A stretch of 64,000 nucleotides of DNA from Mactromeris polynyma (taxonomy: Eukaryota > Mollusca > Bivalvia > Venerida > Mactridae): NCBI GenBank assembly GCA_032209605.1, contig JASFXZ010000020.1, positions 131,501-195,500 of the forward strand. The letters are read 5' to 3'. The position numbers and the translations under genes were made by a program. The notes beneath the pieces are model-generated. The model was not told the origin of the DNA. It was given only the letters and a program-made list of their open reading frames with translations, and did not search any database. Numbering within the stretch: position 1 is the stretch's first letter; each line of letters starts with the position of its first letter. Shown one piece after another: positions 22,201 to 37,200 of the stretch.

Positions 22201-25200
22201 TTATAAATGTTCTCCTGTGGACAATGTAACACAGTCTTGTGCTTGAATGGATTACAACAGAAGCTGTACAATATAACATTATGAAAGGAGCAAAATTGTA
22301 TTGTAGCTGTTTCATGTACATCTGTATAATTCAAAATACAGGAGAGAAATCTCAGAAAGTCTTATCTTAAACAAGCCATCAGGGATCTGTAATCCATATG
22401 TGTGTGATATAAAGCCTTCATGGTCCTCTTGTATAAAGATATGACCAACTGGACACATGGTGCCAATCCCCACAATCTGTCCACTGTTAGGTCCAATCCC
22501 CACAATCTGTCCACCGTTAGGTTGGATCCCCACAATCTGTCCACTGTTAGGTTCAATCCCCACAATCTGTCCACTGTGAGGTTCGATCCCCACAATCTAT
22601 CCACCATTAGGTTCAACCCCACAATCTGTCCACCGTTAGGTTCAACCCCACAATCTGTCCACGATTAGGTTCAATCCCCTTAATCTGTCCATGGTTAGGT
22701 TCAATCCCCACAGTCTGTCCACGGTTAGGTTCAACCCCACAGTCTGTCCACGGTTAGGTTCAACCCCACAGTCTGTCCACGGTTAGGTTCAACCCCACAG
22801 TCTGTCCACGGTTAGGTTCAACCCCACAGTCTGTCCACGGTTAGGTTCAACCCCACAATCTGTCCACCGTTAGGTTCTACCCCACAATCTGTCCACAGTT
22901 AGGTTCAATCCCCACAATATGTCCACAGTTAGGTTCGATCTCCACAATCTGTCCACCGTTAGGTTCTTACATTGGCCTATCATTGGTGTCCTTGGTTTAT
23001 GTGAAACATGTAGACACTCTATGTCTGGTTCACTTGTACAAACAGAGAATATTGATCTTTTATATTTTGTATGTTTCTGTATTACAGCTTTATCTGCCTA
23101 CCAGAAGTATTATCAATTAGAAGTGGATTATTGGAAGGTATGTTCACATGAGATCTTCATAAAACTTGTGTGATGTTTGTCACGTCCACCAAGATTAATA
23201 TTTACTTCCTACTCTGTGCTCATTTTACAAATAAATATGAATCATCTACAGATACAAGTTTGGTTCTAAGTCTTTGTACAAGCTTAGCCAATTGTAACAT
23301 TCAAACAGTAACAATATACAGTAAAACCTCAATAAGAAGACCCTTGAAAACTGGTCTTCCTATTGAGGTGGTCTTAATATTGAGGTTAAATAAAGAGCAA
23401 AACAGTGAAAATGGACTTTCAAATTGTGGTTTTATTATTGGAGGTGGTCTTATTATTGAGATGAGGTTTTATAGTAAATGTACCTTATATCAAATTGGTA
23501 AAATCTGGTTGTGATATATTCCAATGTAGCATTCTCATACAGTTATACTATTCTTGGAATAAAGATAACTACATTGAGAAATATATCTACTGCAATTCCT
23601 GTTCATTAACTTTCCCCCAAAATTCCAAAACCAATAAATATGCCTACGTTGATAAGAGGAGCTTTTACCCAGTATCTTGTGAGTTTGATGAAGGGGCCAT
23701 TTGCCCAGCTATCTTACAGTTGTTATTGATATAATATTAACTGTATCGTATTTGTTAAGTTATATAAGGATGTAATGTTATACTGTTGACTTATTACTTG
23801 GATTCAGAGTTAATACACATTCAGCAACACGTTATTGTGGCGTGCGGTTCACAGAAATCCCTGGGTAGTTTATTTACGTTTACGGTATTAGACCATTCAA
23901 ATGTACTTATTTGGTATCATGATGTATAAAATATTAGTGTCCTGCTTCAGTTGTGGCCCTCAAATGTTATTTTCACTTTTGTTTCAGAATGCGCCATTCC
24001 TGTATGGACTGGGATTTGTTTATTTCCATTTTAATGCCTATCAACTGTAAGTTCACATTACATATTTTTGTACCTCAGAAAATGGATAACATTTAGATGT
24101 ACCTTGTCTGTCTATCCTTTGTTACGCAAGATTTGTGGCCAGTGATAGAAAATAACTTTCTCACTGGAAAATGCTTGTCAGTTGCTATATTTTCTATTTG
24201 CAAAAAGAGACACACATGAATTTTCTCATTTATTTTTACTCACCTGAGCACAAGTGGTCATGGAGAGCTACTGTGATCACCCTGTGTCCATCATTGTATG
24301 TGGTCACCCTGTGTCCATCATTGTATGTTGTATGTGATCACCCTGTGTCCATCATAGTATGTTGTACGTGATCACCCTGTGTCCATCATTGTATGTTGTA
24401 TGTGATCACCCTGTGTCCATCATTGTACGTTGTATGTGATCACCCTATGTCCATCATTGTACGTTGTACATCGTCCTTTGTCAACAATTTTACTAATGAC
24501 ATTCTTGATGTCACAATATGGTCGGAATCTTTACATATGTTGAGTGTTTGTATCATTGAATTGTAGGTCAAGCTCAAAACTTTGTTATGTGCAGTCAAAA
24601 AATGTTTACCTGATGTATTTGCAACCTAAGCAGAATGTCACCGGGGATCAAAATGCAAATCCCTGGGAAAATGACTAAAAATCCTTGTAATATACTCAAT
24701 GCCAAGTTTTCTACATGTCGCTTTCATAGTTTCTCAGGTACTCATAAGAGCGATTCAGGGTCATCATGGCCCTTAGTTGATGTTAAATGCTATTGTATCT
24801 GTATGCTAAAGCCATCATAGCCCTCAGTTGATGTTACATGCTATTATATCTGTATGCTAAAGCCATCATGAGATCATAGATTTGATTACATTTGTGTTAT
24901 AAACGATTCCTTTTCATACATATACAGATGATAGTTATATAGTGCAAGATATGCCTAGAATTAGCAATTTATTGCGCTTACCAAGACAACCTATTGACAA
25001 CAAAAATAAATATAGCTTATTAGTACTGATGTTCAACTGTTTAACTTATATACAACAGTACTTAGAAAACAAGTGTGTCTTCAGATGATACCTATATTCA
25101 TGTTCTTCAATGTGTCCAAGTTATTGAGGCAAATACTTGTTATTTATTTATTCATAATTATATGTAAACTGAGTAAAAGTTTGTCCACATATTTTATACT

Positions 25201-28200
25201 GTGAAATAAACATGAATTTAGTCACAAACTTAGTATTGTTCCATCAATATTTGAGACACCTGGGAGGGTGGAAAATTTGTTCTATGCAAGTTACACATTT
25301 ATACTTGTTCACTTGTATTCAGAGATTTTGTAATAAGAGAGTTTAAAATATCAGAGATAGTCAACTATTGATTTTATCAATCCCCTATATATGGATCAAG
25401 CAGTTCTCAGTAAGAGTCTGTAATATGTATAGAAACGTTGATAGGTCTATAAATGTAGGGGAATGGATAGCCCCGCATACGTGTCTCTGTACTCCGACTT
25501 TTACACGCGTCGTTCGTAACAGAGCCACGCACAAGCCTATAGTAAAAACCTGGGATTATACCGCATGATTTTAACGGCACTTTCATGGCGTCTTTATTAT
25601 CGACCGAACAGACTTTTTAGGGTGCGGAAAAGCTGTAGCAATCTTTCACGAGTAGAAGCACACACAAATCGAATTTCTAGCGCATCTGAGTGCCTCACAA
25701 TCACTTCGACAAGAAGACAGGGGTCAAATGTTTATGAATGCAAACATTGTCGCTAAAATATCTGTCAATCAAACGTAACTCCGCCCACGGTGCGCAAGTA
25801 AACTATTCACCTTACAAACTGTATGTTGACATTCGCGCTCTCGCCAATTTCGCCCGTCAAAGTAGCAATACAAGATGGATTTGAACGTTGAAACAACTTT
25901 TGATCGAATTCGTGATAATTATCACTTTCAGTATTGGCTCAAGAAGGAGCAAATAATAGCAATGTCGACAATGATCTTAGTAGGATAATAACTATGTGCG
26001 CACCGCCTCCATAGCAACTCTCCCATCTTCTCATTTAACAGGTGATTGATTCACTATTTTTTTTACAAAACAAGTCGTATCCATGAAAATGTTGTGTCGA
26101 AAAGACAAATAAATCAACGAAAAGCTACACATTTATGTCGTTCAGTTTTTTATTGCACGCAAAGCATATATCTGTTCACGAAAATAAGAGTAAATGCAGT
26201 GGCAAGACCGACGGTGTCCAACTTCTATTTACTTTTGTGACAGTATAGAGACGTAACGTCCGTGGCTGGACTAGAGAATGGATGACATCATATATTGCTT
26301 TAATGTGCTTATAAAGTTCTAGGCGTCAGGTCCAGGTACCTGTATAGCAACACATGTTGACAGTTTTACCATTCTTGCTCAACATTTGAACACTTCAATA
26401 CAGAATGAATATTACTAACTTGTACAAAGTCGTCCCTAAAGCTCTAACATTTGTCCAGATAAACCTTATTTATTTAAAGCCTCATGAATGCATTAAAGCA
26501 TTCTTCAGTATAAATCTTACTGCGCAGTGGAGTTCCAACCACTTGCTGGGATCAACAGAGTGTACTGTCTTACTGCACAGTGGAGTTCCAACCACTTGCT
26601 GGGATCAACAGAGTGTACGTCTTACTGCACAGTGGAGTTCCAACCACTTGCTGGGATCAACAGAGTGTACTGTCTTACTGCACAGTGGAGTTCCAACCAC
26701 TTGCTGGGATCAACAGAGTGTACTGTCTTACTGCACAGTAGAGTTCCAACCACTTGCTGGGATCAACAGAGTATACAGCCTTACTGCACAGTAGAGTTCC
26801 AACCACTTGCTGGGATCAACAGAGTGTACGTCTTACTGCACAGTAGAGTTCCAACCACTTGCTGGGATCAACAGAGTATACAGTCTTACTGCACAGTAGA
26901 GTTCCAACCACTTGCTGGGATCAACAGAGTGTACGTCTTACTGCACAGTAGAGTTCCAACCACTTGCTCGGATCAACAGAGTGTACAGTCTTACTGCACA
27001 GTAGAGTTCCAACCACTTGCTTGGATCAACAGAATGTACTGTCTTACTGCACAGTGGAGTTCCAACCACTTGCTTGGATCAACAGAGTGTACAGTCTTAC
27101 TGCACAGTGGAGTTCCAACCACTTGCTTGGATCAACAGAGTATACAGTCTTACTGCACAGTAGAGTTCCAACCACTTGCTTGGATCAACAGAGTGTACAG
27201 TCTTACTGCACATTAGAGTTCCAACCACTTGCTGGGATCAACAGAGTGTACTGTCTTACTGCACAGTAGAGTTCCAACCACTTGCTGGGATCAACAAGAG
27301 TATACAGTCTTACTGCACAGTAGAGTTCCAACCACTTGCTGGGATCAACAGAGTGTACAGTCTTACTGCACAGTAGAGTTCCAACCACTTGCTGGGATCA
27401 ACAGAGTGTACAGTCTTACTGCACAGTAGAGTTCCAACCACTTGCTTGGATCAACAGAGTGTACAGTCTTACTGCACATTAGAGTTCCAACCACATGCTT
27501 GGATCAACAGAGTGTACAGTCTTACTGCACAGTAGAGTTCCAACCACTTGCTTGGATCAACAGAGTGTACTGTCTTACTGCACAGTAGAGTTCCAACCAC
27601 TTGCTGGGATCAACAGAGTGTACTGTCTTACTGCACAGTAGAGTTCCAACCACTTGCTGGGATCAACAGAGTGTACAGTCTTACTGCACATTAGAGTTCC
27701 AACCACTTGCTGGGATCAACAGAGTGTACAGTCTTACTGCACAGTGGAGTTCCAACCACTTGCTTGGATCAACAGAGTGTACTGTCTTACTGCACAGTGG
27801 AGTTCCAACCACTTGCTCGGATCAACAGAGTGTACAGTCTTACTGCACAGTGGAGTTCCAACCACTTGCTTGGATCAACAGAGTGTACAGTCTTACTGCA
27901 CAGTAGAGTTCCAACCACTTGCTTGGATCAACAGAGTGTACAGTCCTACTGCACAGTAGAGTTCCAACCAGATTATGAAAAACTGGAATTCTGTCTAAAC
28001 AGAACACATCTTTATTATTCCCCCCTTTCGAAGAAGAGAGGGCATGTTCGTTTGCACATGTCGGTCGGTACGTCCGTCGGTCTGTAACCTTTTCGTTTCC
28101 GATCAATAACTCAAGAACGCCTTGACCTATCGTCCTCAAACTTGGTCCACACATATATCTTGGGTAGCAGAGGAACCATTTTGGGGTCAAGGTCACAGGG

Positions 28201-31200
28201 GGGCATAATGTTTTACAATCATCTCTTGTTACAATGCAAATGCTTCTGACTAGACAAGAATGTAGAATACTGAGCAGTAATTTTTGTCTAATGTGCATAA
28301 TTTTAGACTAATTATACTCTACTTATCACATAACCTACAAAGCCTCAATTTATAATTATCATTTTGACCGACTTGTTTAATAAATTCAATAAAATATGAA
28401 CACTCGTGTTTGATCATCCATATAAAGAACACTCAATAAGTAGATGTGCTATCACTGCCCTTTGCCCTCCCAGGTTCTAACTTGGTAGGATGATTGCCTG
28501 CAGGTTATAGATGAACCCAATGATTTTTGGATCACTGGGGTCAAGGTCAAAGTGGTCATTAGATGAAAATACTTGTCCGACTGATGATTTAAGAATTGTT
28601 GAGCTTTTGAGACCATCAAGATCAAACCTTGTATTTCATTCGTACTCACTTCTTGGTCATTAAATTAATTAAAATCCTGTCACTGACAATGTAAACCACT
28701 TGCCTGTCACTGCTGTGGGTTCAAGTTCCACGCAGAATGTAGACATGATGAAGCTATCCAACTGGCTCATGGAAGGTCGCTGGTTCTACTTAGGTCTCGC
28801 CGGCCTAAAATAATGCAAGAAGGGGCAGTTGGGGTTTTCATCCACACTTATAACTGGAAAAGTCACTACATGATCCTGGCTGTTTATGTTACTTAAAGCC
28901 CTATAACAGTGAATATGTTTGTCAATATTTCTCAAATTATCTCCCTTGGTTTAAAAAAACTGTTAGAGGTTAAATATCACCAATTCATGTTTTGAAACAG
29001 CAGACAACTATAATATAATAGATATGTGAAGTTTGACAGGTTGATGTTTAATTACAAAAGTTCTATCAAGTTTGGGAAGTGGGAAAACCATCCAGTGAGT
29101 CAAGGCTTACAACGTATTTGCAGATCAATCTATATTAGGTCAAAAATTTTACAGTTTACATATTCATTCCCACACACAGGTAACGTGCACCGTCCAAACA
29201 ACTTGTGTGATCAATATGATTAGTTGACATATTTAATTTCAAGTGGTAGATTGACGGATATTTTTAGCTCACCTGAGCACAAAATCTTCATAGAGCTGGT
29301 AGAATCGTTATCGGCGTTGTGCATGTCCGTCAACAATCATTTTAAACGACATCTCCTAAACTGCTGAATAGATTTCACAGGAATGATCCCTGGGTGGGTC
29401 TCGGGTTAGGCTCGGCTGCTTAAGTAGGTCTCAGGAGCTAAAAATAGATTTTAAATGTGGAAACTTTGAAAATCTTCTTTTCCAAAACCATAACATGACA
29501 TAACTTGACAGGAATGATCCTTAGGTGGTCCTAATTCAGGCTCTACTGGAGCGACCTGAAGCTCTTTGAATAACTCTGGCCATTATTGTCCCTTGTGTCA
29601 TAAATGTTTGTGGTCATTTTGTGTGCCTTTTTGATAGTTGATATTATAAATGTAGATTAGAACGCTTGTTTATATAAAATTTAGATATGAAAAACCTGTT
29701 CTCTTAACTATGAAAATAATCGAAGTTGAAGCGATGAAAGTTTTCCCAAATTGGCAAATTACGAGGCAAATTTCCCCAATTAATCTAGGGTCTTTTTCAC
29801 AAAATGGACAGAAAAAGGCCTGGCATTATAAGGAAAATATTTACTTGGGTCAGAATTTTGTGACTTTTCATAAGTGCATTTAAATGGCCGTCAAGGGTGG
29901 GTGTAAAAAAATAGCATTACTCCACTTTGGAATGAGAATAAACAAAAATTCTTTCAGTTTTATAAATAGAAAAGATAGTTCTTTATAGAAATGTAAGTTT
30001 TTGTCATGTCAGATTTCATTCAAAAATATCATGTTGGAATGCTAGGTTTAATCCCAACTGGAAGCTCTGACCTTTATCCCTGTATATGGCCTAGTAAAGG
30101 TCAATTTCAAGCTAAATTTTAAACAACCAGGTGAATAATACAGTGTGTCATGTTCTAAATTTGTTAATATTATGTCACTTGGACTTAGATGCATTATGTT
30201 CATATGTTATTTCTAACATGTTCCCTTTATCTGATATTATTTGGTGGATTACCACAGTATCCTGCTGTGACCTCTGCGTACATGATCACTGACATGTAGC
30301 CGTTATATTTAACATATTTCCTCTGGTTGGCCTCTCACTGACATACATATAATTATATCAGTTATTGTTACTGTATTTCCCCTTGGTAGCCTCTTATTCA
30401 ACAAACCAGGTTTATCCACATATTAACCAGTTAAGGAGCAATTTAGTTAATAAATGCCGATTATATTGGTCGTGTATTACAAATTGCATTGATTTTGTCA
30501 CAACATGTCAGTTCTTAACATCTGTGTGCTGATTGTCATGTAGTCAACATTGGTTCTTTGTTTTCTATTCTCAAACAAAGAGTTAACTCAAGAAGTTACC
30601 AGCCATAGCTATTGATAACCTTTGACCCAAGCCGATACACATGGTGTAAGCCTCTCTAACCTTTATGTAGTAATATTGTATAGTACTGACTCTAGAGTTT
30701 ATGTGACTTTGTGTTCAACAGCCAAGTGGCAGGATATTCTTTGTTGTGGAGTTTATGTGTTTTACCTCCTCATGTTGTCTTATCTTTCAACATTTGACGG
30801 ATCTTAAATACCTCAAGGTCTCTGTGAGATTCTATATTTGATCAGTTACAGGATATTATAACTTACATTGTCTTTGTTAAGCTTTACAAGGTGATATATA
30901 TGAGTGGACCGTACATGGTGGAGTATTGATAGAACAGTATTATGATATATGTGTTGGGAAGGACATGTTGTATTCACTGTATATATAATGTGCATAGTTA
31001 ACTACACATGTTTGAGATTCCTACGTGAAGTTTCCAATCTGTGCTGATCATTTAACTATCCAGCTGTTGGAATAATCTTGCTTACCTAGCAAAACTCATC
31101 AATACTACACCGTACTCCACAGTAGTGTATCAAACTTTGTACTTAATCTTCCTGTATGAATGATTTCAAACTTCTCTCTACCTAGTTAAACAAGTTTGTA

Positions 31201-34200
31201 TATCTCGGATTTGTATTCATAAAAACACTGAGTGGAATATTTTGTTGAAGTGTAAAATACTAATCATTAAGTTATTTGAGAATTTAGTTCTAATGTGTAG
31301 AATTGTGATTTGTATTCTTCATTGATTGGAATATTTATCTGTTTGGATTCAATCTCTATGTATACTGGTAAGTGTTTGATATTAGTTTCACACAAAGATG
31401 CGTGTTTAAATTGATACTAGATGGTATTTACTATTACCCCAAAAAGCTAGTTAAGACAATCACTGAGATAATCCAATGAGGATATTTACCTACTTGCATG
31501 CTGCTAGTGTCTGGCATCATTGTAAGTATATAAATACCTCATCACTTAAAATGTTCAAATCACTTGCCCACTGGGATGTAGAATTTGTGTGGAAGCTATC
31601 CAGCTAGCTTACAGAGGGTCATTGGTTCTGCCCCGATGTCCGTCTTCGGTCTTCTCCACCCTTATCTTTGGAACAGAGACCTTGGCTGTTTATGTGACTG
31701 AAAAGATGATAACTAACATTGTTATGTTTGACTGAAAACATGATCACACACATTGGTATGTTTGACTGAAAACATGATCACACACATTGGTATGTTTGAC
31801 TGAAAACATGATCACACACATTGGTATGTTTGACTGAAAACATGATCACACACATTGGTATGTTTGACTGAAAACATGATCACACACATTGGTATGTTTG
31901 ACTGAAAACATGATCACACACATTGGTATGTTTGACTGAAAACATGATCACACACATTGGTATGTTTGACTGAAAACATGATCACACACATTGGTATGTT
32001 TGACTGAAAACATGATCACACACATTGGTATGTTTGACTGAAAACATGATCACTAACATTGGTATGTTTGACTGAAAACATGATCACACACATTGGTATG
32101 TACAGCCAATTTCATCCAGTGATTACATTTTGTTGGATGAGTTTCTCCAGTAAAATGAAATATTCTGTTGTAGTTTTCTCTTGTCACTGAGTTTCCATTT
32201 GAATATGTATACACATGGGTTCACTTTCATGTCTTGAAGACAAAGCTGGGAAAATGAAATCTTTCACACGTTCTGTCTCTCCACTGATATTTGTTTTGCA
32301 GACTTTAAAATACTTGTTTTGTACTCTTTCTACAATTGATGCAGCTATGTATTTATAGATATACCATATAATAGATGACATTTCCAGCATGAAACTGATT
32401 ACTGTTGTTTTTATTGTTGTTTCTGGTACCCTTGTCTGATTCCAAAATGATGCTAGGTTTGCTAGTCATAATTTGGCCATTGCCAGGTTCAAAGGCACAT
32501 ATAGAGGGTGGTATGTCACTATGTGATTATATGTGACAGTTCTACCGTGATATCAGAGTGTAAGTGATGGTAACTATTCTACATTGATATCAGGCAGTAT
32601 GTGGTGGTTACAGTTCTATAGTGATATCAGGCAGTATGTGGTGGTTACAGTTCTATAGTGATATCAGGCAGTATGTGATGGTAACAGTTCTATAGTGATA
32701 TCAGGGGGTATGTAATGGTTACAGTTCTATAGTGATATCAGGGGGTATGTGATGGTTACAGTTCTACAGTGATATCAGTGTGTAAGTGATGGTAACAGTT
32801 ATATAGTGATAACAGGGGGTTTGTGATGGTTACAGTTCTACAGTGATATCAGTGTGTAAGTGATGGTAACTGTTCTAGAGTGATATCAGGGGGTATGTGA
32901 TGGTAACAGTTCTATAGTGATATCAGGGGGTATGTAATGGTTACAGTTCTATAGTGATATCAGGGGGTATGTGATGGTTCCAGTTCTATAATGATATCAG
33001 GGGGTATATGATGCTTACAGTTCTATAGTGATATCAGGGGGTATGTGATGGTTACAGGTCTATAGTGATATCAGGGGGTATATAATGGTTACATTTCTAT
33101 AGTGATATCAGGGGGTATGTAATGGTTACAGTTCTATAGTGATATCAGGGTATATGTGATGGTTACAGTTCTATAGTGATATCAGGGGGTATGTAATGGT
33201 TACAGTTCTATAGTGATATCAGGGGGTATGTGATGGTTACAGTTCTATAGTGATATCAGGGGGTATGTGATGGTAACTGTTCTACAGTGATATCAGGTTG
33301 TATGTAATGGTTACAGTTCTATAGTGATATCAGGGGGTATATGATAACAACAGTTCTATAATGATATCCTATTTTGTGAATGCACAAAAAAATAGAGATG
33401 AAATGGCTTAGTGATGTATAATCGGGGGGGGGGGGGGAGAGGTTATTGTGATGTACAATCAGGGGAGGGTTGACTGTGATGTACAATCAGGGGAGGGGTG
33501 ACTGTGATGTACAATCAGGGGAGGGTTGACTGTGATGTACAATCAGGGGAGGGTTGACTGTGATGTACAATCAGGGGAGGGTTGACTGTGATGTATAATC
33601 GGGAGAGGGTTGACTGTGATGTACAATCAGGGGAGGGGTGACTGTGATGTATAATCGGGAGAGGGTTGACTGTGATGTACAATCAGGGGAGGGTTGACTG
33701 TGATGTACAATCAGGGGAGGGTTGACTGTGATGTATAATCGGGAGAGGGTTGACTGTGATGTACAATCAGGGGAGGGTTGACTGTGATGTATAATTGGGA
33801 GAGGGGTGACTGTGATGTATAATCGGGGGAGGGGTGACTTGTCCTATGCTTGATTCATTGCTGTATTTTACTCACAACTGAACAATTATGTTTTATAGAC
33901 AACTATATTATAAGTTTGTTTTCAACTATGTTACAGTTTGTGATTGTTATATCTGGTGGTAATAGAGAAATACAAGAGAGTGAATTTTTTCTGGTTTATG
34001 ATTTGACAATGTTTAATGTACTCAGTGTTACTGATTGCAGCTGTTGATAACTCCATGCCTCAGTGATTCCACTCCTTTATAGTTATATGCTTTTATTGGT
34101 TTGATTCCTCCAAGTGGTAAACCATTCTTTATGAGGTCATTCGGTACAAACCATGACTATATGTAGCACAACTGTAACTTGTTAATGGATCTGTTGGAGT

Positions 34201-37200
34201 TCATCAAGTTTTATAGCATTCTCTGTACTCACTGATCTCAATGAAACTAATTAACTTGGTCACTCAATTAAATTGTTGTATTATTGTATAATATAGCAAG
34301 ACACTTTGTATAGAATTAGTATTGGATTAATTTGATCTTCATTCCATTGCCTGACAACTCAACTAGAACGTAGTAACTTTGTGTGTTCATTCATACAAAC
34401 CACTGTGTGAGATAATGTGTTCATGTAGGAGGTAGGACCCTGGTACATGTTGTGTTACTGTGATATTCTAATTGAGGTATGTTACTGAAATAGTAATTAC
34501 AATGTACAAGTAATTGTGAGGGAGGCATCATGGTGGAGGGGTAGAGTGCCTGATCCCTGATCTGAGGGTTGGGAGTTCAAGTCAGGCTTTGGGCAAAACT
34601 GATCTGTGAACAGTCCCTGCATTCAGTGTGAGTATAGGTTAGTAACCCAGGAAGCTGTCATTGAGAGAGATCAATATAAGTTGTAAACTTTTTTCACCAT
34701 CAATGTATAATAGATAAGCTTAAAACCAAGTAAATATTTCATGTATTGTTGGTAGTTGGTTACAACGTTGCTGTTGGCTAAGACCAGGTATAAACATTTA
34801 ACTGTGAACTTTCTGTAATGTATCAGTAACCCCCATTTATCAACAAACTTGACTGAAGTTTACAGTATATATATGTATATATACGAGGGCTGTCCATCTA
34901 AATCGTAGACTTTAGTTATTTCTAAAAAACTAATTAACGAAGTTTTTGACAAATTTCTCCGACGTTTAATTCATCTTCTTGTGCAAATGCACACAAAATT
35001 ACAATACAAAATAACAAAAAATAAAAATTCTACAAAACATTTAATACTACCATGTACACAGGAGCGGCGCAAGCGTTATAAATGCGGCGGTAAACGTCAT
35101 AATAATGTCACATACTACTCCTTCTCAAAGTATACACCCTGATGTGCAATACACTTATGGTGTCGTCTTACCCAATTCTCGTAATCATTCATACCCAATT
35201 CTCGTAATCGTTCATGAACCAGTCACGGTCTAATGTGCGGTTGAATTTTTGTATCGCATGGCTGATCTCAGTTCTATCATAAATCGTGTTCCTCGTAAAT
35301 ACGTCTTCAACTTAGGAAAATATGCGAACAGTCGATGACGTCCTGCACGGATTTCACTGTTCTGCAATCCTTGTACTTCAGCCGCCCACGGGGTGTATTC
35401 TCTGTGTTACCGTCGCTAAATTTACCATGCCATTTATACACTAGTGCTCTGGAAACATTCTTGTAACGTTCTGTAGATTTCATCTGGCGAAACGTGTTGA
35501 TAGGCGTCATTCCTGATTGTACACAGAATTGAATAGCTGTTCTGCGCGCCGCTTCTTCGTCTGACGTCGCCATTTTCTGCTTTACACAAGTTGTGATGAT
35601 GTAATATTATTGTGCGTATCGTTGTTAAGAATAACGTCAATTGTTTGAAATTCAACATGATGACGTCAAAATAACGTCGTCTTCATATGATATGACGTTT
35701 TCCCGGGAAAATTGACACACACGTCTGATATGAACACTTAAATCAACACACAAGGATTTTCATACGTCTGGTTTTTAGACTGCGCCGCTAAGGTATACTA
35801 GTATATTGAAAACAATGTATGAACACTTAATAAAACAATACCAGTTCAGTTTGTCTTCATTTTCTTATTTGTTATATATTGATTAAATAAGATGCAAAGT
35901 ATTTTTCTAATGTGACGTCGTGTTAAATTTTTATCAACAAAGTCTACGATTTAGTGGGACAGCCCTCGTATGTACATAGACAATATGTTCTATTATTTTT
36001 TACTTGAGAACGATTGTAAACAAACTATGAGGTGGTCAACCTATGAAAATATGTTTTATAAATATTGACCAATCAACATTGTGTTCACATTATAAATATT
36101 GACCAATCAACATTGTGTTCACATTATAAATATTGACCAATCAACATTGTGTTCACATTATAAATATTGACCAATCAACATTGTGTTCACATTATAAATA
36201 TTGACCAATCAACATTGTGTTCACATTATAAATATTGACCAATCAACATTGTGTTCACATTATAAATATTGACCAATCAACATTGTGTTCACATTATAAA
36301 TATTGACCAATCAACATTGTGTTCACATTATAAATATTGACCAATCAACATTGTGTTCACATTATAAATATTGACCAATCAACATTGTGTTCACATTAAA
36401 GGTATTCTCAACTCATTTTGAATCCACAATCTGGAATGTTTGAGTGACCTTATGATGGCATCTAGCCATGTTTTATCTATAAGTTGTAAAGATGTTATCA
36501 TGTAAATCTGTAGAGCCTGTTTGTCTTACACAGTAGAATTCTAGTCAGCTTGAGATGTTTCTACTATATAATTATATAATAGACATGTATGTTAACAGAG
36601 CTTAAAGTTGCAGAAAACAGATATGATTGATACAAATGTAAAGATTGCAAGCTTTCATTCTTTCAATATAGTTGGACCTCATTTATCGGACAACCTTCAG
36701 GATACTTTGTATCATCTGAAATAGCAGGTCCCGTTGTATCTTTTTATGCACGTCAAATTGAAATGGGTTATTTGAAACCATGTTTTATTCGAAATAAAAT
36801 TTTGGACCTGATGAATTCAAACAAAGAGGTCTGACTGTGTTTATGTCAGACAATTATTGCAGTCTAGGTGCCAGCATTTCAGTGTGATGGACAATGGCCT
36901 CGGAATGCAGTCATGCCATTGGTCAATTTTAAGACTGCACTAGAAAAAAACACCCAATCAGATGCCAGAGTTTTAATTTAAACTTCCAGATTTCATGTTG
37001 AGTTTTCCAACTAATATGAATCGCTCTCAATGACTTCTACAAGGACTACTCACCAGTTCTTGCACCAAATTTAGGGATAATGAAGTTTGTAATCTAACCC
37101 TGCATCAAGTGGCCATTCTATCTGGGGCTTGAATTTGCAACCTTTGGAGTCAGACACTAAACCAGTATGCCTGCTTGAGTTCTGAAACTGCATGGCTTTC

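Noticed and set aside
28018..28230. Conserved protein-like stretch in intron 5
   Set aside because: The sequence matches the style of a dispersed bivalve repeat; all frames are broken.
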